The notes under the pieces: generated by a model
What the model was told of the DNA's origin: nothing
What the model saw: only the letters and a program-made list of their open reading frames with translations
Databases searched by the model: none
Shown here: in pieces, positions 24,269 through 31,611 of the stretch
How positions within the stretch are numbered: the first letter of the stretch is position 1
Layout of the letters: the number at the start of each line of letters is the position of its first letter
Position numbers and translations under genes: made by a program
Assembly (NCBI RefSeq): GCF_025452095.1
Contig: NZ_CP104877.1
Span: 558,001-622,000 of the forward strand
DNA length: 64,000 nt
DNA from: Paenarthrobacter sp. JL.01a
GTDB lineage: Bacteria > Actinomycetota > Actinomycetes > Actinomycetales > Micrococcaceae
Direction of reading: 5' to 3'

Positions 24269-24758
24269 CGGATCCGAGGACGCTCTTGGCGGCGTCCCAC
24301 ATGCCGATCTGGCAGCCGTCGGTGCGGTTGAAGGCCGCGGTGACTTCCTTGCCGTCCACTGAGCCGGTCACCGTGGCAGTTGCCGGGCCGCCGAACTGCA
24401 TGGTGCAGGCCCGGTCGGCACGCGGGGGAGCGGGGCTCAGCATGGCGGGATTGTTCTTGATCGCGGCACAGGCCTCTGCGGGGGACGGGTGCTTGCTTTC
24501 CGCCGCAGGCACGCCGCCGGTGCAGACCAGGGTGAAGTTTTGGGGCGACGCGTCCGGGGTTTCCCGGAGGGTGATGGACAGTTGGGCATCGCCTCGACCG
24601 GCCGTGGCGGCCGGGCTGCTGCTCGGGCTGCTGGACGTGGCCGACGACGGCGATGGGCTGGTGCTGCCCGAGGAACCCGGGGCGGGGGTGCTGGAGCATG
24701 CGGCGAGGCCGGCGACAGCAAATACTGCCAGCAGTGGTCGGACAAATCGCAGGCGCAT
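24255..24758 (-). CDS. SSI-like protease inhibitor lipoprotein
   Basis: 167 aa. The signal peptide ends in the lipobox LAAC with Cys21, so the mature protein is a membrane-anchored lipoprotein. A Ser/Pro/Thr-rich linker (~22-55) holds out the SSI-like domain (~56-160): FTLVCTGG, PAEACAAI, ACTMQFGGPATATVTGSVDG and FNRTDGCQIGMW. All four cysteines of the two SSI disulfides are present. By alignment P1 would be Met (C-T-M|Q-F), as in SSI, which suits subtilisin-type targets. The ATG has AGGAG upstream. First gene of the operon leading to the signal-less paralogue at 22911-23300. The neighbouring secreted subtilase is the natural candidate target. Confidence 0.78.
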   Translation of the reverse strand: MRLRFVRPLLAVFAVAGLAACSSTPAPGSSGSTSPSPSSATSSSPSSSPAATAGRGDAQLSITLRETPDASPQNFTLVCTGGVPAAESKHPSPAEACAAIKNNPAMLSPAPPRADRACTMQFGGPATATVTGSVDGKEVTAAFNRTDGCQIGMWDAAKSVLGSDGGH

Positions 24759-24782
24759 GGAATCTCCTAGGTTGCTCCCATT

Positions 24783-25256
24783 TTACGTGGCCTTGGTGGA
24801 AGTGCGCTGAGTGGCAGCAATGAGGCCGGTCATTGCCTGGTGGAGTTCGGCGACTTCCTCGCGCGTGAGCTGCAGGCGGTTACGGATTTCACCGGGTACT
24901 TCGGTGGCCTTGGCGCGCAGTGCCGCTCCCTTGTCCGTGAGTGTGATGGCCAGTGCGCGCTCGTTCCCCGCTACGCGCTCCCGGGTGATGAGCTGTGCTT
25001 CTTCCAGCCGCTTCAGCAACGGAGAGAGGGTGGCGGGGTCGTGGAGGAGGCTGTCGCTGATGTCCTTCAGGGTCCGGGGGCTCCGTTCCCACAGGGCCAG
25101 CATCACCAAATACTGGGGGTGGGTCAGTCCGAGTTTCTCAAGGACCGGTTTGTAGACTCCGACCACGCTGCGCGAGGCAACGGTCAGGGCGAAGCACAGT
25201 TGGCGTTCCAACAGGAGGTCGTCGGTTTCCTGGGTGGTTTCGCTGACGGTTGTCAT
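24783..25256 (-). CDS. MarR family regulator, OhrR-like
   Basis: 157 aa winged-helix repressor. The N-terminal ERQLCFALTVASRSVVGVYKPVLEKLGLTHPQYLVMLALWE matches the OhrR branch, with the peroxide-sensing Cys at ~21. The recognition region DSLLHDPATLSPLLKRLEEAQLI and wing RERVAGNERALAITLT follow. OhrR senses organic hydroperoxides through that Cys and represses ohr, but no ohr peroxidase gene lies in the window. A palindromic operator is found upstream (25313-25324), between it and the divergent small gene at 25379, which may therefore be a target. The reverse-strand start has AGGAGGAAGC directly upstream. Confidence 0.88.
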   Translation of the reverse strand: MTTVSETTQETDDLLLERQLCFALTVASRSVVGVYKPVLEKLGLTHPQYLVMLALWERSPRTLKDISDSLLHDPATLSPLLKRLEEAQLITRERVAGNERALAITLTDKGAALRAKATEVPGEIRNRLQLTREEVAELHQAMTGLIAATQRTSTKAT

Positions 25257-25312
25257 TTGCTTCCTCCTGCTCGCTGCACTGACGAGGTTACACCTTGGGG
25301 TGGGTGGATTAG

Positions 25313-25324
25313 TTAGTGCACTAA
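25313..25324. promoter_or_regulatory. Operator-like palindrome at the OhrR-like gene
   Basis: TTAGTGCACTAA is a perfect 12-bp palindrome in the divergent gap, inside the AT-rich stretch ttagttagtgcactaattatt. Size and position fit a MarR/OhrR dimer site. Confidence 0.55.
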
Positions 25325-25378
25325 TTATTAGCGTACTATGAAGGTATTGAACCGTCGAACACCGAGGAGTCGATCAGC

Positions 25379-25603
25379 GTGGCAAAGGAATCCTTCACCC
25401 GGAAATTCATGCGCGCAACGGGGAAGTTCCGCGTCGTTTTTGGACCGGCGCACAGCAGCTCCCTCGATCACGAGATGACCGAGGCGAACCGGAAGCTGCT
25501 CGCCCAGCGCCAGGCTGAAACCCAGCAGTGGGAAACCATCCGCCGCCCCGACGGCAGCACCTACGTGGTTCCCCGCAATCCCGAGGACAAGTCCCTGCGC
25601 TAA
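25379..25603 (+). CDS. Small basic protein, paralogue 1 (FGPA family)
   Basis: 74 aa: MAKESFTRKFMRATGKFRVVFGPAH, then a charged helix (MTEANRKLLAQRQAETQQWETI) and DGSTYVVPRNPEDKS. GTG start with GAGGAG about ten bases upstream. It shares the core F-x-F/V-FGPA segment, size and order with the gene 127 bp downstream, so the two look like a tandem duplication. I recognise no named family. Divergent from the OhrR-like regulator, whose palindrome lies in its promoter region. Confidence 0.7.
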   Translation: MAKESFTRKFMRATGKFRVVFGPAHSSSLDHEMTEANRKLLAQRQAETQQWETIRRPDGSTYVVPRNPEDKSLR

Positions 25604-25729
25604 GCCCGGCCCGCGCCGTCGCCGCCGACCCGTCCGGAGCCTTTTACGGCCTCCGGGCGTAAAATTGGGTCACGGACGGCGCCTGCCCGCCCTGCCGTTT
25701 TCTCTCCGCAAGAAAGGGGGTGGATGAGC

Positions 25730-25960
25730 ATGGGACGCAAGTTGGAGGGCTTCCAGCATGTGACCGAGCGGCTACAGTTCGTCTTTGGGCCCGCAACCCA
25801 CGGCGACACGGACGCTCCGGTAGTTCACAAGCACGACAATTTCGAGACCGCTTCCGAGGCCGACTTGAAGAACTTCGACATCGAGACCGATTCCGAAGGT
25901 CACCACTACGCGGTGCGGAACAACGATCCCGGCGCGACATCAACTGATTACTCTGTTTAG
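25730..25960 (+). CDS. Small acidic protein, paralogue 2 (FGPA family)
   Basis: 76 aa: MGRKLEGFQHVTERLQFVFGPAT, then DAPVVHKHDNFETASEADLKNFDIETDSEGHHYAVRNND. The ATG at 25730 sits nine bases after AAAGGGGG; an in-frame ATG at 25724 is also possible. It resembles the product of 25379-25603 in the first 25 residues and in a C-terminal tyrosine strand (HHYAVRNN versus TYVVPRNP), but it is acidic where that one is basic. Unknown function. Confidence 0.68.
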   Translation: MGRKLEGFQHVTERLQFVFGPATHGDTDAPVVHKHDNFETASEADLKNFDIETDSEGHHYAVRNNDPGATSTDYSV

Positions 25961-26041
25961 GATGCAGCCCCTGTTCCGGCAATGATCAGCATGCTTATTA
26001 TATGAATGCGGATTATCGCCGGAACTGAAGGGGGCCGCCAC

Positions 26042-26401
26042 ATGAGTATCCACGATGACGCCACGGGAGTACCTGCTGGCGCGGACCGCCAAGGCCGTCC
26101 GGCGTCACAAGCGTCGGCACCAAGCACCCGGCCAACCCGCACGGCTGCCCTATGGGTAGCAGTCGCCGTGGGCCTGGTGGTCCTGGTGATGCTGATCGTC
26201 TTCTTCGTACAGAACCAGGACATGGTCACGGTCCGGTTCCTCGGTCTTGAGGGAACGCTCGCCCTGGGCACCACGCTTTTCATCGCGGCCGTGGGTGGCG
26301 GTGTGCTTGTTGCGCTCGCGGGCGGAGCGCGGATACTCCAGCTGCGTATTACAGATCACCGGCGCCGGAAAGCGGTGGGAGGCCCGGGCGTAGCGCCCTA
26401 A
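26042..26401 (+). CDS. LapA/DUF1049-domain membrane protein
   Basis: 119 aa. A disordered N-terminus (to ~40) is followed by two membrane helices: TAALWVAVAVGLVVLVMLIVFFVQN and LGTTLFIAAVGGGVLVALAGGARIL. The linking segment QNQDMVTVRFLGLEGTLALG is the typical LapA/DUF1049 signature. In Gram-negatives LapA assists lipopolysaccharide assembly; in actinobacteria the role is unknown. The ATG at 26042 has AAGGGGG upstream, better than the in-frame ATG at 26006. Monocistronic with a strong terminator after it. Confidence 0.82.
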   Translation: MSIHDDATGVPAGADRQGRPASQASAPSTRPTRTAALWVAVAVGLVVLVMLIVFFVQNQDMVTVRFLGLEGTLALGTTLFIAAVGGGVLVALAGGARILQLRITDHRRRKAVGGPGVAP

Positions 26402-26414
26402 GTATTAGTTAACT

Positions 26415-26450
26415 GCGGAAGGACCGGAGCGAATGCTCCGGTCCTTCCGC
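26415..26450. terminator. Bidirectional terminator between LapA-like and DUF4193 genes
   Basis: A perfect 16-bp stem (GCGGAAGGACCGGAGC, 26415-26430, with 26435-26450) around the loop GAAT, followed by AATTTAAT. Placed between convergent genes. Confidence 0.88.
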
Positions 26451-26511
26451 AATTTAATCCCGACGGCGGCACTCCCTGACGACGTTCAGTCCGCCGGGGT
26501 AGTGGGTCGTC

Positions 26512-26811
26512 TTAGCCTTCGCAGTCAGTGCAGTAGGCAACGCCATCTTTTTCGCGCGCAATCTGCGAGCGGTGGCGGACCAGGAAACAAGAGTTGCAGG
26601 TGAACTCGTCGTTTGCCTGCGGGATGACCTGGATGACCAGCTCTTCGGCGACGATTTCGCCGCCGGGGCCGTTGGCGTCAAGGCCGTCGGTTTCGTCCAG
26701 TTCCAGCACGACGCTCTTGGCCGTGGGGGCACTGGCAGATTGAAGAGCCTGGAGAGACTGCTCCTGGTTCTCTTTTACATCGGTACGGAGTTCGTCGTAA
26801 TCGGCTGCCAC
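26512..26811 (-). CDS. DUF4193 zinc-ribbon-like protein
   Basis: 99 aa actinobacterial protein: MAADYDELRTDVKENQEQSL, an acidic middle (LELDETDGLDANGPGGEIVAEELV), then two CxxC pairs, CNSCFLVRHRSQIA and CTDCEG, that probably bind zinc. This is the DUF4193 pattern, strongly conserved in the phylum; function unknown. The 314-bp gap on its upstream side (26812-27125) holds its promoter region and the lysC 3' hairpin, with no further gene seen. Confidence 0.88.
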   Translation of the reverse strand: MAADYDELRTDVKENQEQSLQALQSASAPTAKSVVLELDETDGLDANGPGGEIVAEELVIQVIPQANDEFTCNSCFLVRHRSQIAREKDGVAYCTDCEG

Positions 26812-27047
26812 TTTTTAATGCCTCTTCGTGTTAGGGGGTTACCGGGTATGCAACGTACAGCATGCCATGAAAATTCCATACCATACCCCAGTTCTACAGC
26901 TTGTGGCGAAAACCACGTCGGTGACGCCCCAAAAAGCCGTCAACCGCGCCATTTCACCCCTGTATTAACGCAGATCAACGTCCTAAGACTGTAATTCGTT
27001 CACCGAGGGCGGAAGGACCCTCGAAGGAGCGCAGTGGACTCAACCGC

Positions 27048-27083
27048 GGAAGCCCCCGTCCCAAGACGGGACCGGGGACTTCC
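27048..27083 (-). terminator. Hairpin downstream of lysC
   Basis: GGAAGCCCCCGTCCC (27048-27062) pairs with GGGACCGGGGACTTCC (27068-27083) with one mismatch and a one-base bulge around AAGAC. It lies 43 bp past the lysC stop on the minus strand. No clear T-tract. Confidence 0.55.
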
Positions 27084-27125
27084 GGGAAGGTAAACCTCGA
27101 CGGCGGTGGCCGTCACCAAACTGCC

Positions 27126-28472
27126 TTAGCGGCCGGTGCCGCCGTAGACGGTTGCCTCGGCGTCGCCGTCGAGCTCGAACGCATTGTGGATGGCGCGCAC
27201 GGCGTCATCGAGGGCATCGGCGCTTGTGACGACGGAGATACGGATCTCCGAGGTGGAGATCATGTCGATGTTGATGCCGGCGTCGGAGAGGGCCTTGAAG
27301 AAGGTGGCCGAAACGCCCGGGTGCGAACGCATGCCCGCGCCGATGAGGGAAAGCTTGCCGACGTGCTCGTTGTACTCGATGCTCTCGAAGCCGATCTGTG
27401 CCTCAGCGGCACGGAGGGCGGCCAGGGCGTCGGCGCCTTCCACGATGGGAAGGGTGAACGAAATGTCCGTGCGGCCGGTGCCGTGCGTGGACACGTTCTG
27501 GACGATCATGTCGATGTTCGAGTGGGCATCGGCGATCACCTGGAAGATCGCGGCAGCCTTGCCGGGGATGTCCGGGACGCCCACAACGGTGACCTTGGCT
27601 TCGGACCGGTCGTGTGCAACGCCGGAGATTATTGGCTGCTCCAAGGCAACTCCCTCTTGAATCGTGAACTTTTCGTCAGCGCCCGGGATGACCCAGGTGC
27701 CTTCCTTGTGGCTGAATGAAGAACGGACGTGCAACGGCACACCGAAGCGGCGGGCGTACTCCACGCACCGGAGGTGGAGGATCTTGGCGCCGGAAGCGGC
27801 CAGTTCCAGCATTTCCTCGCTGGAGATCCGGTCGATCTTTTGGGCCGAGGACACCACGCGGGGGTCGGCGGTGTAGATGCCGTCAACGTCCGTGTAGATT
27901 TCGCAGACGTCCGCTTCCAAGGCTGCAGCCAAGGCGACGGCGGTGGTGTCCGAACCGCCGCGGCCGAGGGTGGTGATTTCGTTGGTGCTGCGGCTCATGC
28001 CCTGGAAACCCGCGACGATGGCGATGTGTCCCTTGTCCAGGGCCGTGCGGATACGGTGGGGGTCGACGTCGATAATCCGCGCCTTGCCGTGGATACCGTC
28101 GGTAATCATGCCGGCCTGGGAGCCCGTGAAGGACTGCGCCGAGGCGCCGAACTTGTTGATCGCCATGGCGAGCAATGCCATGGAAATGCGCTCGCCGGCG
28201 GACAGCAACATGTCCATCTCACGGGCGGGCGCGGAGTCCGTGACCTGTCCGGCCAGGTCCAGAAGTTCATCAGTTGTGTCGCCCATTGCTGAGACAACCA
28301 CCACGACCTCGTTGCCGGCCTTTTGCGCATCCACGACGCGCTGTGCGACCCGCTTGATGCCATCAGCATCGGCAACCGAGGAGCCGCCGAACTTTTGGAC
28401 GATCAGCTGCTTGGTAATGGCTGCCCCGCCTGCGAGCTCGTCGATCTTCACTTCGGTAGTGGGCATAGTCAT
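27126..28472 (-). CDS. lysC: Aspartate kinase
   Basis: Phosphorylates aspartate, the first step toward lysine, threonine, methionine and diaminopimelate. 448 aa, monofunctional. The kinase core starts [21 protein letters not shown] (~23-43), with [19 protein letters not shown] (~166) and [13 protein letters not shown] (~196). Two ACT domains follow (~285-440) with [30 protein letters not shown] and [34 protein letters not shown], the allosteric lysine/threonine sites. No asd gene follows in the window, unlike many actinobacteria. GAGGG precedes the ATG. An internal beta-subunit start, common in this family, is possible but I cannot place it. Confidence 0.95.
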   Translation of the reverse strand: MTMPTTEVKIDELAGGAAITKQLIVQKFGGSSVADADGIKRVAQRVVDAQKAGNEVVVVVSAMGDTTDELLDLAGQVTDSAPAREMDMLLSAGERISMALLAMAINKFGASAQSFTGSQAGMITDGIHGKARIIDVDPHRIRTALDKGHIAIVAGFQGMSRSTNEITTLGRGGSDTTAVALAAALEADVCEIYTDVDGIYTADPRVVSSAQKIDRISSEEMLELAASGAKILHLRCVEYARRFGVPLHVRSSFSHKEGTWVIPGADEKFTIQEGVALEQPIISGVAHDRSEAKVTVVGVPDIPGKAAAIFQVIADAHSNIDMIVQNVSTHGTGRTDISFTLPIVEGADALAALRAAEAQIGFESIEYNEHVGKLSLIGAGMRSHPGVSATFFKALSDAGINIDMISTSEIRISVVTSADALDDAVRAIHNAFELDGDAEATVYGGTGR

Positions 28473-28629
28473 GCGCGCACCCTCACTGCATCAATAGGGT
28501 TCGAACGCGGCATGCTGAATTCCAAATTGGAGCACGCCTGCGTAGCTTATTTGCCCAGTTTATCGCCGGGCGCAGTGCTGGCAGGAATTGTGACCACATG
28601 GCGGCCACACAAACAGCGGCCGGGGGAGC

Positions 28630-29154
28630 TCACCACCCGGCAGTGTCCGGAGCGCCCTTGAAAGGACCCACGATGTTCCGCGTAATCCAGCCGCCGTAGA
28701 AGTTGCCGTCCTGAGGCGTTACCTGCTCGCCGTCCACTTCGCAGGAGTCCATCCGGCCGGGATAGAGGGCCACCCGGGTCCGTAGTGCTTCGAAACCGCG
28801 GCTGGGTTCCGGGTACGTCCACCCGGCCCGGGAAGCCACCATCCCGCCTGCTGCGACATCGAAATACCCGGCCATGCCCTTGTATTCGCAGAAGGTAGCC
28901 CCGTCCACGGGGACCAGCACCCCGGGCGCAAAGGCATCGAACGGCAGGTAATAGACGGGCGGATGACTTGTCTCCAGTACCCGCACTGAATCCACGGTGT
29001 CAGCAATGACATGGCCACCCAGCCGCACCACGATCCTCTCCGAACGGGCCTCCACCCGCGGCGGCCGCGGATAGTCCCACACGGATTCCTGTCCGGGCGC
29101 GGGATGGATGCGGTGCGGCCGCTTGGAATGGGGGAAACCGGGAAGGGAAACCAT
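28630..29154 (-). CDS. DUF427 domain protein
   Basis: 174 aa from the ATG at 29154, which has GGAG seven bases upstream; the frame stays open further upstream but into sequence overlapping the divergent gene. Core: SVWDYPRPPRVEARSERIVVRLGGHVIADT, VLETSHPPVYYLPFDAF and TFCEYKGMAGYFDVAAGG, the DUF427 pattern, then WTYPEPSRGFEALRTRVALYPGRMDSCEVDGE. DUF427 is a compact beta barrel of unknown function, widespread in actinobacteria. Divergent from the membrane protein gene at 29237. Confidence 0.85.
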   Translation of the reverse strand: MVSLPGFPHSKRPHRIHPAPGQESVWDYPRPPRVEARSERIVVRLGGHVIADTVDSVRVLETSHPPVYYLPFDAFAPGVLVPVDGATFCEYKGMAGYFDVAAGGMVASRAGWTYPEPSRGFEALRTRVALYPGRMDSCEVDGEQVTPQDGNFYGGWITRNIVGPFKGAPDTAGW

Positions 29155-29236
29155 GACTCCATGGTGCCACCTTCTCCCCGCAATTGATGTCGGTGCCGGT
29201 CCGCCCGGCGTACCATCCACATCATGAGGATTGCGT

Positions 29237-30355
29237 GTGGCAATGGCCGGCATCCCTGACCATCCAGGCCGTGATGACGGCTGGAATGAGCCCGAGTACG
29301 AGGTCATCGGGGGTGGGCTGGTTGATGACCAGCCCCGTACCGGGCAGTCCGGCCATGGTTCCAATCCACCACGCGACGCCGGCTACAAGAACGCAGCATT
29401 CAAGAACGCTGTCTTTAAGAACGCCGCCGGAATCGCTTGGCGGGATGCCCGGAAGTCCTTTTCATCGTGGCTGTTCTGGCTCTCGTGCTGTTCAGGGGTG
29501 GCCGTCGCCGGGGGAACAGCTGCAGGACTGCTCGCCTGGGCGCTGCGCAATGGTTGGATCGGGAACGCGATGCCCGCGGCCACCTTCGTGATCATGGCGG
29601 CATTCCTTGGTTTCCCGGCAGCCGTGCTCGGTGTCGTCTGGGGATTCCGGCACGTCCATGAAAGTGTCCGCGTGATGCTTCTGGCAGGGGCTCTGCGGGG
29701 GCTGGCTCTGGCTGTGGTGGCGTTGCCGTTTTTGCTCATGCTGGGCATCAGCAGCGGCGGGCCTCTCGCGCTGGCCGGTGCCGCCGTCGTCGTGGTGGTC
29801 CTTGAAGTGGCTGTGTTCGGGCTCATGGGGGCCGGTTCGCGTGCTTGCTTCGCTGCTGCCGTCCCGGGTGTCGCCCTGGCCTCCGTGCTGGCGGCCTTTT
29901 TCTGCGCAGGAAATGTAGCCCTCACCGTTCTCCTGCTGCCCGGAACCACGGACCTTGCCAGCGCTTCAGTCCCCGTGAATGTGGAGCGCGACGACGCCGG
30001 GAGAATCACTGCCTACGAGTGTGTTGGCAGCTTGCACCAGGTGGAAGTGGCGCACACGGACAGGGTGGCATGGTTGGCGGCGTCGCACCCGGCCTTGTTG
30101 CTAGCCAGCGTCGGGGCGGAGTTTGTTCCGCCGGACAACGACGTAGCCTGGGTTTTGTCCGGGCTCCAGTTCGCGGCTGACGGGCCTGCGAGGGAAGTCC
30201 CGTGTCTCGGCGGGGTCTCCAGCGACGGCCTGGCACCCGCGGTGCCGGTGGCTCTCACGGGGTTGTTCCTGCAGGGCCTGTTCGCCGCGGTGGTGCTTGC
30301 TGCAGGCCGCTGGCTGGCCTCCCGACGGGTGACGACTGATTCGGTTTCCGGCTAG
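29237..30355 (+). CDS. Polytopic membrane protein of unknown function
   Basis: About 372 aa. The first ~75 residues are polar and include a short repeat, YKNAAFKNAVFKNAAG. Five to six membrane helices occupy ~80-235 (for example AMPAATFVIMAAFLGFPAAVLGVVW and GALRGLALAVVALPFLLMLG). An extracytoplasmic loop with two cysteines (YECVGSLHQVEVAHTDR; REVPCLGG) is followed by a last helix (ALTGLFLQGLFAAVVLAAG). Starts at TTG 29231, GTG 29237 or ATG 29243 are possible; the GTG lies six bases after ATGAGGA. No family recognised. Its stop overlaps the convergent reductase-like gene by 4 bp. Confidence 0.65.
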   Translation: MAMAGIPDHPGRDDGWNEPEYEVIGGGLVDDQPRTGQSGHGSNPPRDAGYKNAAFKNAVFKNAAGIAWRDARKSFSSWLFWLSCCSGVAVAGGTAAGLLAWALRNGWIGNAMPAATFVIMAAFLGFPAAVLGVVWGFRHVHESVRVMLLAGALRGLALAVVALPFLLMLGISSGGPLALAGAAVVVVVLEVAVFGLMGAGSRACFAAAVPGVALASVLAAFFCAGNVALTVLLLPGTTDLASASVPVNVERDDAGRITAYECVGSLHQVEVAHTDRVAWLAASHPALLLASVGAEFVPPDNDVAWVLSGLQFAADGPAREVPCLGGVSSDGLAPAVPVALTGLFLQGLFAAVVLAAGRWLASRRVTTDSVSG

Positions 30356-30942
30356 ATCTTCCGCCGCACGTATTCGGAGATCACGACGCCCGAGTCGAAT
30401 GCCGTGGTGCCTGCCTCGTCGAAAGCACGTGGCTGGTAGGTGCCGGGTGCAAAGAGCGGAATCCCGTCGCCAAAGAGCAGCGGGCTGCGTTTGAGCACAA
30501 GCCTGTCGATTTCATCGGCCAGCTGTGTGGCCAGTTCTCCGCCACCACAGAGCCAGATCGACCGGCCAGTCTCCGACTTCAACCGTCGCACCACCTCTAC
30601 GGGGTCCTCGGAGGTCAACCTCAGGTTGGGATGTTCGCCCGGGATGTCAGCCTCGGATTTTGTCCGTGAGAACACCACCTGGCGGAGGTGTTGGTACGGA
30701 CTTGTCATGCCTACCGGCAGTCCGACGGCGTACGTGTTCCAACCCATCACTACGGTGTCGAACATGGTTCCGGTGCGCTCGATGCCCATGGCATCGGCAA
30801 TGACCGTGGGGATGGCATCGGCAAAGCGTTCATTCTGGGCGGCCATATGATCGCCCTCCACGGGAAAAGCATCGAACTCGCCTCCCGGACCGGCAATGTA
30901 GCCGTCCAGGCTGACGGCAACGTAATAGACAAGTTCTCGCAC
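30352..30942 (-). CDS. Dihydrofolate reductase-like (RibD C-terminal domain) protein
   Basis: 196 aa oxidoreductase of the RibD_C/DHFR fold. Starts MRELVYYVAVSLDGYIAGPGGEFDAF, has VVMGWNTYAVGLPVG in the nucleotide-binding region (~65), DPVEVVRRLKSETGRSIWLCGGGELATQL (~113-140) and ends LFGDGIPLFAPG...VISEYVRR. The GGGELA motif is typical of this stand-alone family. NAD(P)H-dependent reduction is inferred from the fold; the substrate is unknown. GTG start. Monocistronic, 36 bp downstream of recR on the same strand. Confidence 0.85.
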   Translation of the reverse strand: MRELVYYVAVSLDGYIAGPGGEFDAFPVEGDHMAAQNERFADAIPTVIADAMGIERTGTMFDTVVMGWNTYAVGLPVGMTSPYQHLRQVVFSRTKSEADIPGEHPNLRLTSEDPVEVVRRLKSETGRSIWLCGGGELATQLADEIDRLVLKRSPLLFGDGIPLFAPGTYQPRAFDEAGTTAFDSGVVISEYVRRKI

Positions 30943-30978
30943 GGGACCCCAATCACGGTTAATGTTGTGGTTGCGAGA

Positions 30979-31578
30979 TTACAACAGGGCGTTGCGCCGG
31001 CCTTCGAAGGCGCGGCCCAAGGTGACCTCGTCGGCGTACTCCAGATCTCCGCCGACGGGCAGTCCGGAAGCCAGCCGCGTCACGGCGACACCTATCGACT
31101 TGAGCATCCGGGCCAGGTACGTGGCCGTTGCTTCGCCTTCGAGGTTGGGGTCTGTGGCGATGATGATTTCCTGGATGGCGCCGTCGTTGAGCCGGGTCAG
31201 GAGTTCGCGGATGCGCAGCTGCTCGGGACCGATGCCGGCAATGGGGTTGATGGCCCCACCGAGGACGTGGTACCTGCCGCGGAAGGACCTGGTCCGCTCC
31301 ACAGCCAGCACGTCCTTGGACTCTTCCACCACGCAAATCACCGACGGATCACGACGCGGATCACGGCAGATGTTGCACGTTTCCTGCTCGGTGACGTTGA
31401 AGCAGACGGAGCAGAACTTCACCCGTTCCTTGACGGTGGTGATGGCCGTGACCAGGCGTTTCATGTCCTCGGGGTCGGCCTCCAGAATGTGGAACGCCAG
31501 GCGCTGCGCTGATTTCGGGCCCACGCCGGGGAGCCGGCCGAGCTCATCAATCAGCTCCTGAACTGCACCTTCGTACAC
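30979..31578 (-). CDS. recR: Recombination protein RecR
   Basis: 199 aa, the usual RecR length. Works with RecO (and RecF) in loading RecA at gaps. The N-terminal HhH region is [32 protein letters not shown], the zinc finger is [16 protein letters not shown] (~55-70), and the Toprim domain has [17 protein letters not shown] and [26 protein letters not shown] start. It follows dnaX by 33 bp, the conserved dnaX-recR arrangement. Confidence 0.97.
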   Translation of the reverse strand: MYEGAVQELIDELGRLPGVGPKSAQRLAFHILEADPEDMKRLVTAITTVKERVKFCSVCFNVTEQETCNICRDPRRDPSVICVVEESKDVLAVERTRSFRGRYHVLGGAINPIAGIGPEQLRIRELLTRLNDGAIQEIIIATDPNLEGEATATYLARMLKSIGVAVTRLASGLPVGGDLEYADEVTLGRAFEGRRNALL

Positions 31579-31611
31579 AATGTCCTCGTTTGTTTGAAAT
31601 CAATGCTGGAG

